Assembly: GCA_029448655.1 (NCBI GenBank)
Contig: JACCLO010000013.1
Location: 992,001-1,056,000 of the forward strand
DNA: 64,000 bases
Reading direction: 5' to 3'
DNA from: Wolfiporia cocos
Lineage: Eukaryota; Basidiomycota; Agaricomycetes; Polyporales; Phaeolaceae
A program made the translations under genes and the position numbers. The notes below the pieces were generated by a model. That model was not told the origin of the DNA, made no database searches, and saw only the letters and a program-made list of their open reading frames with translations. Within the stretch, counting starts at the first letter, position 1, and the number at the start of each line of letters is the position of its first letter. Positions 25,218-37,882 of the stretch are shown in pieces.

Positions 25218-26687
25218 ATGGCACTTATACCATCCTCGCTGCCACAAGTGAAGTCCTCACCGCCAGCATGATTCTTGCTAATCCAGACATTGCCTCCAGC
25301 ACTATTACTCTATGAGTACTTAATAACTTTCGGCGAGGAACTGCGTTTGATATGGAGACATAAAGTGACAGGCGCGACGATCATACTTCTCTTAAATCGC
25401 GCTATTATGCTCGGCACCGCAGCCTTCTTCGCCACCTCATTCATACCCCTCAGTCTTGGATATCGCAATGTACGTTCTTCTTCGTATCGGATCCGTCTGG
25501 AATACTCATCCTGTCGATATAGTGGTGAACATTAGCTGATGCTCATAACAATGAGGAATTATTGACAGTCAAATCTCGCATTGTAGTTGGCTAGCCTTCC
25601 AAATTATCTTCTTGCTGTTGCCCATCATTGCCTGGACAGGTAACTGTGATTTAGTCTAGTCCGCAACATATTAATGATTGCGATGTTCAGCGTTTTCAAC
25701 TATCCGTGTATATGCTGTGAGCAACCGGAACTGGTCTTTGACAATTACAACTTGTGCGTTAGGGCTAGTACCTGTGAGCATAAACCTGGTGAATCATTCG
25801 CGGTCGTTCCTGTATTATTTCTCTGAACAAGCCATCAATGCCAGCTGAGAGAAGTTACGCTGAATGTATACTCATACGGATCAGTGGTAACCATTCCTCA
25901 GACCACCCAGACAATGTATGTGATCATGCTATGAATTTCATGTTCACAATGCTGACTACTGGCCCCTGAGATAGACGTGAGTAATCCATACACTTGGACG
26001 TTTCGTCTTGATATTTCCAACTTTAGTCGAGGTCGCAGCTCGCACGAGCATAATTGTCTCAGATGCTATTGTCCTTATCGTCACATGCGTTAACGTTCCC
26101 TCGGTCTTTTGTCATCCCTCCATCAAGTCCTCAATCTCCTCGTTGTTGTGGCGTAGCGGTACGCTTCATGACTAATTATGTTTGCATCCGAGCATTGTAT
26201 TAATGATCCCCCCATCCAGGCATGACATATTTCTTGTGAGTTAAGCCTATGCAATCATACCGTGTATTGACCACCCAAAAAGGATTCACGGTATGCTCAA
26301 CGTGGCGAGTATAGTTCTCTACTGTCGACAGGTGCGCACAGATAGCTATCTAGTCCGTGGAGATTCTTTGTTTCCGACATTTATATATTCAGGGGTTCCC
26401 ATATCTGCCGTACATAATCAACTCGTTGGTGTCCTCTCATATCTGCTCAATTATCGTTTCTGAAAGACGCGACATCTAGAATCACGTCTGTTCTCATTTC
26501 TCGATTCATGCTCGATCTCCGCAAGATCCGGTTCACTAGACATGAAACCCTAGACTCCCACGTTGATGCACCCAAGCAATCAGACCCCATAAGCGAACAG
26601 TATAACTCGCGAGCATCCGTTATGGTGTGGCGGGGAGAATCGTTTGCCGAGAGTCGAACGCAGTCACGTAGCATGTCGACACAGTAG
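25218..26687 (+). CDS. DUF6533 family membrane protein, copy 7
   Basis: This is the same family as the 0.9-14 kb cluster but on plus. The core LLLYEYLITFGEELRLIW...LLNRAIML lies at about 25,300-25,425. It is followed by FSTIRVYAVSNRNW (about 25,690-25,735), VEVAARTSIIVSDAIVLIVT (about 26,025-26,085) and the final helix ITSVLISRFMLDLRKI at about 26,480-26,530, ending at TAG 26,687. Gaps between blocks contain plausible short introns. The start at 25,218 is a guess from the first in-frame ATG upstream of the core. May be functional. Confidence 0.55.
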
Positions 26688-26689
26688 CG

Positions 26690-27865
26690 TGCTCTGAGCG
26701 GATCGACTCGGTAGACAGGACAGCGGACGTGTATCCGCAGACGAACAGGACGCCCGACTCACCGAAGGGTCGCAAACGCACGGAGAACAGTCATGCTAGC
26801 CGAGGGAGGAGCCATGTTGCCACACAATTCTATATTTATTATTCCAAGAGTATTCCTGAGTCGTGACCTGGTACAATACATGATATTAGTAGTTATGCTA
26901 TCGTAACGTACTGATAGTGGTATCGTCAGCACTCGACGTCGCGCTTGGCGTTCAAAACTCATGGCCGATGTTTTTTTCAGCAAGAAGTGCACAGTATTAT
27001 TTATCTGCTAGGGATGCGCAAGAATGTTCATGCGGGCTGAAGAATCAGGTAAAATGTGAGTGTTTGAAGGGATTAATCGATTACTCACTTGACCGTGACG
27101 TGACATGTCACGACAAATAGTGCGCAGTGCAGATATATTGATAGGTATAAGTACTTCGGCTCGCGGTCTGCCGGCTGTCCTGTGTGAATCGGCTTCTACT
27201 CGGTCATCCACCTTCTTACTCTCAGGTAAAGTACGAATGTGTGCCAGCATTGTCATGGTCAAATCTGACGGACCGTAGCCATCAGACACCAGTTATGCTC
27301 TCATGAACTTCATTGTGGTGTACTCGTACACTCAGCTCACTCGATGATTCCATCAGCGTCCGCAGAACGTCAGAGCTGTGGGCTCAATTCTCTACAATCA
27401 TCTCCCTTGGCTAGATTTTAGAAGGAATACAATAGTACAAGCCTTCAGACATGTTGCCGGTATGACAACGACGAGGCCTCCCTCCATTCCGTGAATAGTT
27501 CTCATCGCTGCGTGGGCTATGCTAACACTGTTGCTTCCGAACCGCGGAGTATGTTGGAACAATCAACTTGGGCGGTGCCTATCAGTTCTTCAGTGGTTGA
27601 TAATCTGTCTGCCGTGGGCAGACTCGCATTGAGCGGTGCGAAATAGTATGACGCTTGAAACATGCAAAATCCGTTGATTGAACGCACGGTGAACAGCCGA
27701 TGGAGTCACTATCAATGCAACTTCTCGGTCTGTTAGTTCCGGTTCAGCAACGCCCTCTACCAATATATGTTGTTCGTCCACAGCGGATGTCCCTGGCAAC
27801 GATGTCCCCCCAAGGAACTCTGGAAGCAGAATATGCGTATGTGCCTTATTATGTGTTTGCTGCTC
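26690..27865. other. No recognisable gene
   Basis: Neither strand shows a family motif, and the open frames are short. Confidence 0.4.
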
Positions 27866-27870
27866 GCTCT

Positions 27871-29353
27871 ATGGCAGTCTCCCCTAGCGCTCGTATGGGA
27901 TACATCACAATAGCAAGTTTTGGTGAGCCTTCACAAAGACGCTTGACCGTGATTCATTTAATGAATCAGCTGAAAAATCACTAGCAATGATGATTTACGA
28001 TTGCATCATCACCATTAGCGAAGATTTGCAGTACATTTGGGTCAACAATACTAGATTCTCGACAACCGCCTTTGTAGCAAACCGAGCCATTATGTTATGC
28101 TAAGCCATTTCGAACATATTGTTTGTGGTACCTAACTTCTTGCATGTAAATCACCCTATGTGCGTTATATTAGAGGTAGACCCCCTTTTCCGTGTATCGG
28201 CTGTGATAATGATATGACAATTCAGTTGCGTAGCCATCAGCGATTTTGCCACCATTGGTTATCTAATGAGTCTGGTGCTATGGGCAGGTGAGCATTACCT
28301 CTCGGGCAAGAATTTCAAAAAACCCCAGTATTTTCGGCGCCCCGTATATATGTCGTTTGTATGCGCCACCGTCTGCGCCTCGCCGCGCTGGCTCTATTTC
28401 TTGGAGTAATACCAGTAGCAACAAATCTGGTCAGCAGCAATTACTTGACTTTATTGCTGCAAGCACTTAAGATTCTTCCGTTCCGATTAGATATTGTACT
28501 CCTGGAGTCGATATACTACGTCAAATGGAACATGCATGCAAACACTGATAGATTCCAAGTCCATCACAGTGATGTGCGTGGCGCATATCACCTCTGAACC
28601 CTGATTAAATTCTCTAGTACTAAGGCCTTAGCTGTATGTATGCCGTTGTCACGGCTTCGCAGGTTACGGCTAATTACTGTTTTGTAGTATCCATCATGAC
28701 GCGTGTCTCCATGATCGCCTCGGATGCGATGACTGTCTTCGTGATATGGATCAACATGTATCGATACATAACATTATCACCGAAGACAGAACCCGGGACA
28801 TTGCTCGCTAGATTGTTCTTGAGGAATAGTGAGTTCATTTGGCGTAAGTTATATATGTCTGTGGATCGTAACCTGAAAGGCTGTAGGCACATCTTACTTC
28901 ATGTATGTTGAAGTATGGGCACTGAGTCTGAGTGACTGACGAGTCGCAGCGCTCTCCTTGTTCTCAATATCATGACTATCTTCCTATATTGCCGTCAGGT
29001 ATGCGCCAAGTAATGTGTTGTCAACAGCTTCTGACGCTTTCGTCGTACACTAGATTGCCACAGACTTCGCCCGACTCGTCTCTATTTTCGTGCCGACGTT
29101 TATTACGTTGATAAGCAGACATGATTCACATAATCACAGGCTTTTATCGATTTTCATTGCTCGACTGCTTATCGGCATCCGCCGCATTCACTCACAGGCG
29201 ATCCTTGACATGGACCCTTCAAGCATGTCTGATAACATAGAACAATATTCTGACCAGGGATCGACACAGCTGTCATCTGTTGTCCTACAAGATCTACCGA
29301 CACTTCAGCCGAGACTTGAGTTTGAAGTGTTCCCCGGAGAACATGTTGATTAG
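27871..29353 (+). CDS. DUF6533 family membrane protein, copy 8
   Basis: The core MIYDCIITISEDLQYIW...FVANRAIMLC is at about 27,985-28,100. Next come FSAPRIYVVCMRHRLRLAAL (about 28,330-28,385), VSIMTRVSMIASDAMTVFVI (about 28,690-28,745) and the last helix SIFIARLLIGIRRIHS at about 29,145-29,195, stopping at 29,353. An N-terminal exon ending YITIASF can be joined by a 58-bp intron beginning GTGAGC at about 27,925. The core lacks the usual glycine before the acidic residues (ISED versus FGEE). Possibly functional, with some intron borders uncertain. Confidence 0.5.
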
Positions 29354-29359
29354 AGACAC

Positions 29360-30765
29360 TGGAGCTTTGAAAGGCCGAGTCTTCTCAATGAGAGGAAATT
29401 GGAGAATCACTGTGGATAATGACTGCCGGGATGGCGTTCTGCAGAGAAAAGGTAGGTGAGCATCGTCATTCTTGGATGCAGAGGACTGAAAATGACACAA
29501 TGTGCAGAACGTGTAGACATTGCAATTACAATGCTAATTGTACTCCTCCCTTATTGCTGATCATAAGTCAGAAATTTACTCCTGATTCGGACTTCTGCCC
29601 CATGAATTCAGCTCATATCATGACACGTCTTATCGCTGATCAATTTTTTTGATCATCACAGGTAGTTATTCGTGTTGAATTCTCCCTTTGGAGCAATGTT
29701 GAGTGATTGTGAGAACGTCAGAATCGAGTGAATCTGGTCGCCACACTCCAGCATTGTTGTGGTAAAACCTTCCGACATCTGATCCCCTATCACTCTGAGG
29801 GTGAAGGCATGTCACGAAATCATGGACAACATCGGTACGACTATTTTACAAGATGCTACTTGGACTCTCAGCTGGATAGCTCCAACTTTTATAGGCATTG
29901 TTATTTTCCTCTCCATTGGGTCTCTGCGGTCTGAGCTCATGCCTCCGGCGATCCGAGAAGAACGGGCAGTGTACACAGTGCAGCGATTCCAAGATCGAAA
30001 GCGATCGATACCTTTCATCAACCCGTCAGCTTCGAAGGTATCAATATATCTTGATTGATTGATCATGCCCCGAACATGATCCCTGTGGTGCTGTGCGTTG
30101 GCGCGTACAAGCATTGGAACTAGGTTTCGAACTCAGCTCACCTGCGTTAATTCTCCATTTTTCGGCAACTTCTCAGTGATAACGAGTCACTTGGTACCTG
30201 GCGCACCATGTGGGCGACACTGAGGGTCTGTAGTATAACATGAAATGATTTGACGTAATAACGTTAAGGACGGCCGATAAGATCGCAATTTGAGAACAGG
30301 CACAGTGCTCTCGTCGTTGCCACTCCAGCCTTTTAGCCGCAGCGCTCGTATGTTGGGTCATGGATAAACTCTACTTCCGTGCTGATTCTTATGTTGGCAC
30401 TTCGATCTCAAAGGAGATGTCAGAAATTCAGCACGTATGCCAATTCAAATACTCATAATACATCGGCGTGATAGCCGAGTCGATTGCCAAGAGTGTTACG
30501 AATCAATCTCTATGAGCGATTCTCGCTATGCCGTGCTAGTGCTATTGACGTTGTACGGAGCAGAGCTAGTTACCGCAGCCACACCGTGACTATATTAACC
30601 TGAGAGGCCTAGTCTACTTGACGAATTGAAAGTCACCGTAGGGGCCGTCCGTGTTTCGCCGTACGAGTGGGTTAATATAAGTGAGTGCTGTCCAATCTAT
30701 GTGTTGACCCATGACAGGATTTGTGTCTACATGGACAGGTTGTTGGCAGCACTCTAGATCTCATG
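29360..30765. other. No recognisable gene
   Basis: A plus frame at 29,801-30,058 has a helix-like stretch (WIAPTFIGIVIFLSIGSL) followed by a basic tail. It may be a relic of a membrane protein, but I cannot assign it. The rest shows nothing. Confidence 0.3.
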
Positions 30766-30769
30766 TGCA

Positions 30770-31926
30770 ATGCATCCTATACGGTCTTATCCTCCCCATG
30801 AGCCACAGGAAGTGATATGGTTCGAGCAATCCATTATGTTAGGCACATTCGTCGGCGCAATTGCCTATGGTCTGCGTCTATAAGTCTCAGCCAGTGCATC
30901 CTCTCTGACTGCTATCACAGGGATGCATGTCATCATATATTTCGCAACGATCATACATATATACAAGAACAGCCGTGTCTCGTTCCTTTCCACCATGTTT
31001 GCAACCGTCCTCTTTGGACTCGGGACAGTCAACATTGCTTCCAATATAAGGTTCAATGAGATGATATGGATCCTTGACCGAGACTACCCTGGTGGCCCGT
31101 TCGCATTCATCCAGCAACAGGAAGCCCTCGCGACGCGTACGGAGGACATCCTTGGCAACTCAGTAGCCATCATAGCAACATGCATGGCTGATGGACTACT
31201 TGTACGCATCCTCGAATATAACATGTCACAATACGTTCATTTTCGTTCCCAGCTGTACCGATACTTCGTGGTCTGGAACCAACGCATGCAATACTTAATT
31301 GTGCCTGGCATGTTGTATCTGGCATCTATCAGTGAGCCAAGTCCATGCTCGCTACATGCTTCGGGTCACTTTATCTCAATCTCAGCGTTCTCGGTTTTGT
31401 TTATACTTCAAGTCTCGCAGCCAAATGCGAATGGTCTCTGGGCACGGACGACGTTTGATTTTAGTGTCCCTTACTGGGCACTGACCATGTCGTTGAACAT
31501 CATCCTGACACTGATGATCGTTTCTCGTCTGTTCTTCCTGCGCCGTCTAGCCGTGACATGCATAGGCAGCGCGCACGGCAAGATGTACACAAATATTGCA
31601 GCAATAATCATAGAATCCGCGCTCCCCTATGGGCTCGTCAGTTTTATCTTTATCGTCCTATATGCAATGAGGAACACAGGCGAAAATCTGTTCATACCCT
31701 TACTTGCCCAGGTGCAGGTCAGTCGATTTATTCCCTCGCAACGATTAGTGATTGTTGGCTAAGGTTTAACGTCATTTAGTGTATTGCGCCTGAGTTGATT
31801 GTGTTACAAGTTGCACGAGGCCATGCTTGGTCAAAATCTACAATGGCAGAACCATCTTTGCCTGAGATACAGTTCACGACTCACCCGATGATAGATCAAG
31901 CACCAGAAGTAACGCATCAATGTTGA
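30770..31926 (+). CDS. Basidiomycete seven-helix membrane protein, unknown function
   Basis: Three exons (30,770-30,869; 30,921-31,717; 31,780-31,926) with 51- and 62-bp introns give 347 residues in a continuous frame. About seven hydrophobic segments are visible. Family landmarks include GTFVGAIAYGMHVIIYFATI, a YPGGPFAF loop, LADGLLVRIL-like text (MADGLLVRIL), VPGMLYLASI, LNIILTLMIVSRLFFLRRL, YTNIAAIIIESALPYGLVSF and the closing CIAPELIVLQVARGHAWS. This arrangement recurs widely in Agaricomycetes proteins annotated only as hypothetical. The topology resembles receptors, but no ligand or G-protein evidence can be read from the sequence. The start ATG gives an N-terminus ahead of helix 1 of normal length. 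Confidence 0.75.
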
Positions 31927-31929
31927 TGT

Positions 31930-32435
31930 TTGGTGGCTCGTCTCTGTGGCCAGAAATCCCTTACAAGGCATGCGACACTCCAATGGCTTAAAAGTACCTT
32001 TGATTTGATAGAACGTTTGGCGTGGGTCGAAGTGGATACGCCTTGCATGATATAGATGGAGTTTGATTGCATATTCGATTGACGGTGTGTAGTAACTCGA
32101 CTAGTTGTACGCAGCGTAACTACAATTGGGGAGTCTTTGGGACCTCAGACGTGTCTTGATCTGCCACGCGAGATTAGTGCGATGGTATGATTTTCAAAGG
32201 ATATGTCAGCGTAGTGAGAGCACTAGGTGCTACGAGAGTAACTCATGGACGGCGAACGCGGTCTCAGAGGTTTGGGGCCGTTCAGCATTCCTAGAGATGA
32301 CGGCTTGAACACTTGGCGAGTATAAATGCAGTATTTCAGTATTCGATCATTCACAGAGGCGAGGCAATATCTGGTGCATAGGTGGCACAAGGCGGACAGT
32401 GCTTTCGCCGTGTCTGAGCGCGTCTGCGTGTGCCA
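31930..32435. other. Intergenic, nothing recognised
   Basis: No motif, repeat or convincing open frame in this stretch. Confidence 0.4.
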
Positions 32436-32539
32436 AATGCAGCTGTTGTCACCTTAGAATACATTTCTGTAGACTGTCAGTGACAGATCATGGCAAGCAT
32501 ATCATATCTGATAACTACCCAGTAAGCTACGAGGTCTGA

Positions 32540-33480
32540 GGGAACGATGCAACTTCGAGCACATAGTCGTCGCACTCCTCTAATATCGCAGCATGGCCCG
32601 ACTCCTCAAAGAGACGCCATCTGACTCTTTATATCTCTTGGAAGAACGGAAGAACCGCAAGTCCTGAGCGACATCTGCGCGACCGACTATCACCAGTGTA
32701 AGAACTCGAATTTGCTTCGAGCGGTCGATAATGGTCCACTCCTTTAGTTCGTGAGTCCACCTAGAAAGTTGCGCGTGAGTTTACAGACCTATTGTAAAAT
32801 GGGCTCACATCGCAATCTCGACAGTCGGGTCTCCATCTTCTCCAAATGCATCATCTACAGGACCCAGGAACTCCGGAGGCATGGGCTTCACCGTACAGCC
32901 GTGCTTGGCATAGAACGCCTTCAAGCCCCTTCCAATGGATCATGCCGGTCCGCCGCTATATCGTCCTTGACATCTTGCGGGAAGGTGTCTAGCAATTGCA
33001 CCATCGACCTGCCCACAGATCATGGGACGCAAGAGAGTTGACAAATATCAAGTGGCGCAGACCTTGAGGGCGACGTCTAACTTCAAACTCGGCGCCCAAC
33101 ATGACTTCAAACACTCGGCGCCCAACATGCCACCCCATGAGTGCCCCCAATATGTCTAAATTGCATAGAATGCTAAAGTGGATGAGCAGATTGCAATAGA
33201 TGAGTAGATTGACGATCTCGTCAATGAAGAGCTCTGGTGTCCAAGATTATTGGGGCTTGTCCGGCAGGTGGGTCGACCGACCGCTCCCGATTTGGTCATA
33301 CAGAATGACCGGGGCAGGGGGAAAAGATAGCCATGCGCGAGGCCTGGACCGCCATGCAGAGCAACGAGAGGAGTACGGCTGCGATCTGATAGGTCGCCGA
33401 AGACCTTGTACTATGTCTGATACGTTTCACCCTCCACCGTGAATGGGATTGTACCGTCAGTGGAAGTTGGCGAATCCATG
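32540..33480 (-). pseudogene. Proline iminopeptidase (alpha/beta hydrolase) pseudogene
   Basis: This is a paralog of the interrupted gene in copy B. It keeps the N-terminal region (about 33,480-33,300, starting at an ATG matching copy B and including a GGPGL-type loop region), the YDQIGSG segment (about 33,300-33,270) and the C-terminal catalytic-His region (about 32,650-32,560). Frames are broken by indels. A short duplicated stretch around 33,095-33,130 repeats GGCGCCCAACATG, and the nucleophile region is disrupted. It lacks about 25 bp exactly where the copy B gene carries its large insertion. Confidence 0.8.
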
Positions 33481-33681
33481 ATGGGGCAGCACGCAAATGA
33501 GCTCTGTTTGCCTGTGTCAGGAGCGCTCAGGAGCTGTTAGGGAGGTGAGAATGATAGGTGATATGACATCAGTCAAGCAGCACTGTGCCACGTACGTCTC
33601 GTGGCGGTGTCCATGTCCGTCAGCCGGCTGTCAAGCCAACTATGATAGGTACTCGCAGCGTGATTATGGTGGTGCGCACAT

Positions 33682-34624
33682 ATATGGTGTCCACTTTGTA
33701 CAAGAATTGAATTAAATCGCACGAGTGTAGATTTCCCTAATATGGTATGAGATACATTCTTCGCTCGTAAACTTGAAATGTCATCAATCGCTAGATCACT
33801 TTTCAAAAATCGCGCGAGACCAAAAATCACGAGATTAAAAAGCCACCACCACCTCTAGAGGGCCTGGAGCCAACACTATGAGTACAGTCGGTGCTGCCAG
33901 CACCAAATCATGTACCAGCTTCAGGAAAACCTCCACAGGACTGCGGTGGGAGCACGAGCGTCTCAATCCTGCCGCGCGCCCTTCCGACGTCGGCATTACC
34001 CGATTTGGCAGCCGCGCTACTGAAAGCCGCGCCGGCAATGGCTGACACGTTGTTTATTTGGTGTTTTCGGACATTGAACCTTATGTAGAGTGGCAGATAT
34101 ACGCTTTGGCACATTTTACCCGCATCAGACGTTGGCTAGAGCTGCTCGTACGTTATCTAGTACTCCCCTCAATATATGGTTGTGTTCAGAATCCAAGATC
34201 AAGCTATGGCGGAGCCATCTAAATTCTGAAGGGCGGTGTCTGGTATGTATATGCTTTACATAAGCTAAGCCGTTCTTCTACATTACAGACTGTTATAGTA
34301 CAATCACGTCGCATTCAGTTGCCATTAATGTAGCTGACCGTCGCTTATAACTGTTGACAACGTCGAAGCGCTGTAACTATTCTGCAAATGAAATTACCGC
34401 AGCTACCTTGGGAACGAACCTATGACTCCAGCCAAAAAAGCAAAAGCGACAGCACCGCATACAAAAATACCGTTGAACCATATTGCCGCGCTATTGCGGC
34501 ATTATGTATTATGCCAAAACAAAGAGAGACGCGCGCTTGTTTGTCCACTAAGCGCTGGACATCTCTCGCGATTTTAGACACCTCGCGCGATTTATCTTAT
34601 TTTTGTACAAAGTGGACACCATAC
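33682..34624. mobile_element. 943-bp non-autonomous TIR element, same family as the 10.6-kb element
   Basis: Both ends show the same inverted repeat as the large element. The left end reads ATATGGTGTCCACTTTGTAC and the right end is its complement, finishing GTGGACACCATAC at 34,624. The element is flanked by the 4-bp duplication ACAT (33,678-33,681 and 34,625-34,628). Subterminal TCGCGCGA-like and GCGATTTT-like motifs occur near 33,790-33,830 and 34,565-34,600. No transposase is encoded; the internal open frames are short. It lies just upstream of the iminopeptidase pseudogene. Confidence 0.85.
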
Positions 34625-36050
34625 ACATATAGCCTACTGGTCGGATTTCGTCATGCAGCAAGCAGCGGTTGAAATGTTGATGATCCAGCTTTCGCGATGT
34701 TCCTCTTGATTTGCTTCACTTAGTTTCTTCCCCAGGCCACGGCTAAGCCACTCGCTCCCTCAACGCAATGCAGCGATGGCTAATGCAGCATGCGCATTTG
34801 ATTGAACATAGTGCTGCAAAGTTGCAGAGAAGCCGTGCGGCAAGATGATGGGAAAACCAGAAGCTATCGTCAAAGCGCCAATTATTTTGCTGTGGGGATT
34901 TTGTGGGCGCTTCACCTATTGCCAGGATCCGGAGATTGCATATACGCGAGATGACAAGACCACCCTAAGGCCCTCAGAGCTAACTGGGGTGAGGCGGGCG
35001 GATGAACGCCAAGTTCAGAATGGAGTCTGAACCCAACGCTCAACCCCCTATATATATTATCGTAGCGTATGTGTATGTTATGGTCTGTGCGTAAGTATTA
35101 GGCCAGTAATGGCCATGGTGAGGCTAAGCTAAGACTACGTAGGGGAACTACCTACTAGTCTGTGTGAAGTCTGTATATGTAATTAGTAACACGTCCGTAG
35201 TGTCGGTGTGGGATGTGTACTACGGCGTGTATTGTGGGCGCTGATCTATGTGAAATAGGCCCTCGGGCCGGTATCTGCGATCAAATGTGATAGAAGTCGG
35301 TGCTTCTGAGCGTGAAAGATAATGTCACCGTTTTGCCCGTGACACGAGACCCTTGCGGCGATGCTGTGTAATCATTCATCATGCCTCGCACTGCGCATGG
35401 CCCCGCGCGTAGCCTTCAATCACTCAGTGAGACAAACAAACCAATATTGTACTGCCTCTGACTTCATGTGGAATTCCTTGTGTGCCAATCAAACCAATCA
35501 GGGCGTCGGGCCCAACTTCCTCTACAATCTGGCGATAGAGCTCCCTTATTGAAGCCCCTCTGCAGGCAGTGGGATTTGAATAATGGTTGGATGTCGTTAT
35601 CATCGAACTATCACTTAATGAGACAGTGTCATATCACACCTGACTAGGCCCAATTAGGATATCTCATCAACTGATAACTGATATGACATCTCTTCATCCT
35701 CAATTATTGTCTGCCTCCTCACCATCCCTTTGCTTGCTCTCATTCAAGTCCTCTGCTAGCAACTTTGTCCGTGTTATTGGCTTCTTTTGAGCCATGCATT
35801 GGTTTATATGACGGCTTGCATAATCAACACAGGCAATGGCAACAACATTGCTAATTCCATATGGAAAGTGTGATGTGACGTCTGACACCTGATCCGACTG
35901 GCCTCTGCAACACCTCCAATACTTTTATTTTGGACAATCTTGGTGAATGTGATGACTTCCACTTCAATAGGATTGTCATCTGAAAGCTGTTATGGATACC
36001 ATTTCAACAACCCACTGTTGGTATATTGCATTATTTCAGGAGGACCAATC

Positions 36051-37474
36051 TGTTACAGGTCATATACCCATTTGTATATTCAAATCACAATTATAGTTTG
36101 TTCTTCTGCACGTAGTCCCATGGATGAGTGCCAGGCAGATATTATCTGAATAAGCCTTCAGGCCCTAAGTCGAAGACTCTAGGGGGTCGTTCAATATTCA
36201 ATATGCATTAGAGAATATAATCAGTTCAAGAGCAAGTCTTCTAGAATATAAGACTTGTCGAAGCCTGAGAAGTCAGTGTGCACTTCGAGGACTTAGTCAG
36301 TTCAGGACTCAGCAAATACTGAGCATAGTTTCCTACGTTTGAGAACAAGTATAAGACTTCTTGTTTATACAACAAGGTTGAGCTGAAGAGCTTCGATGCT
36401 AAGTACATCTGCTTATATACTACATTAGGTTTTAGGAGTCCTGTCTGTCCCAGATGTCACTGATACTATCTACGCTATAGTGTGAAATGTTTGATAAGTA
36501 TGTAGTGATATATCTGAAACGATAGATAGTAATGATAATGGTGGTTGAATGCCATCTCTCAGTCAGTGAATGATAGATATGAAACGAGGGCAGAGTTGGA
36601 TCTGCCAAAGTCAAAACATGTTACGGGTCGAATACCCGTTCGTATATTCGAATCGCGAATATAGATCGTTCTTCTGCACGTAGGCACGTCGCCGTATGCA
36701 AGGCAAATACTCGTTAGATGCCTTCGGGTCCTAAGTGAAGTCCTTAGGAGATCGGTTAATATCCAATACTCGTTAGAGGATATAATCTGTTCAGGTGCGA
36801 GTCGAATAGAATATAAGACTCGCCTAAGTCCGAGAAGTCAATGTGCACTTCGAGGACTTAGTCGTTCGGTTGCTCGAGAGAGAAATACTGAGCGTAGTTT
36901 CCTACGTTTGAGAACGAGTATAAGACTTCTTGTTTGTACAACAAGGTCGAGCTGAGGAGCCTCGACAGTAAGTACATGAGTTTATATACTACGTTAGGTT
37001 TTAGGGGTCAAGTCCGTCCCAGATGTCACCGATACTATCTACGCTATAGTACCAAACGTTTGATAGGTATGTAGTGATATACCTGAGACGATAGATAGGA
37101 ATGATGATGGCGGTTGAACGCCATCTGTCAACTAATAAACGATGAACATGAAACGAGACAGAGTTGGATCTGCCAATGATGAAACACGCCCTACAAACTA
37201 GTACAACTGGGGATGCGCCCAGTAGGGTCACGAGTAGCCAGGGGGGTTGGTTGCGCAACAAGTCCCTGTATCGTATTCGACCGGTGGTGAGTTCTGCAGA
37301 TATTCGAAAATTCAAAATAACCGTAACAAAACATGCCCTATACACTAGTACAACCAGGGATGCACCCAGTAGAGTCATGAGTAGCCAAGGGGGTTGGTTG
37401 CGCAACAAGTTCCTGTATCATATTCACCCAATGGTGAGTTCTGCCAGCATTCAAAAATCAAAATAATTGTAACA
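36051..37474. mobile_element. Solo LTR (outer, older), interrupted by another LTR
   Basis: Starts TGTTACAGG and ends TTGTAACA, flanked by a perfect 5-bp duplication CAATC (36,046-36,050 and 37,475-37,479). Removing the inner LTR and one copy of its duplication leaves 709 bp, the same length as the other two family members. Most CpG sites seen in the inner copy are TpG or CpA here. Confidence 0.9.
36619..37328. mobile_element. Solo LTR (inner, younger)
   Basis: 710 bp, TGTTACGGG...CCGTAACA, flanked by perfect 5-bp duplications AAACA (36,614-36,618 and 37,329-37,333). It lies inside the older LTR in the same orientation. It retains many CpG sites, so it is the youngest of the three. No primer-binding site or internal region, hence a solo LTR made by recombination. 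Confidence 0.92.
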
Positions 37475-37882
37475 CAATCTCTCAAGACAGATTTCATGTT
37501 CAAGTAATAATCAACAATTCTCAGTCTGTCAGAGATTCGATATCCACAGTATCCACTTTAAATTCTAGTATTAGCTTCTCACATCACATACAAGCTAATG
37601 CACAAGAAGTCTAAGGCACCAATGTGGAAGTAGAATGCAGGATTCAAATAAGAAGGTTGTTTGTCTCATTGAGTGATCATGTCTCACTGAGTGATTGAGA
37701 AAAGTAGTGGGACATCAAAGTTTGTTGGATTGTTTGACAGGCTCTCTGAGAACATGTCTTGATGGGACCTATGCAGCTGCATCTTGTAGTCAATAATCAT
37801 CTGCAGAATGCAGAGCTTGCGGTAATGAACACTACTTTCTCCACCACTTCATGTGGGTTACCAACTAGACAAAATGAGAGCT

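Larger units (their letters stand above)
35416..37689. mobile_element. Small TIR DNA element interrupted by nested solo LTRs
   Basis: A perfect 19-bp inverted repeat, TCAATCACTCAGTGAGACA, stands at 35,416-35,434 and, complemented, at 37,671-37,689. Near the right end a second imperfect version follows. Without the LTR insertions the element is about 0.85 kb and has no coding capacity, so it resembles a MITE. It interrupts copy A where copy B is continuous (near 57,670-57,730). Target duplication not resolved. Confidence 0.65.
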
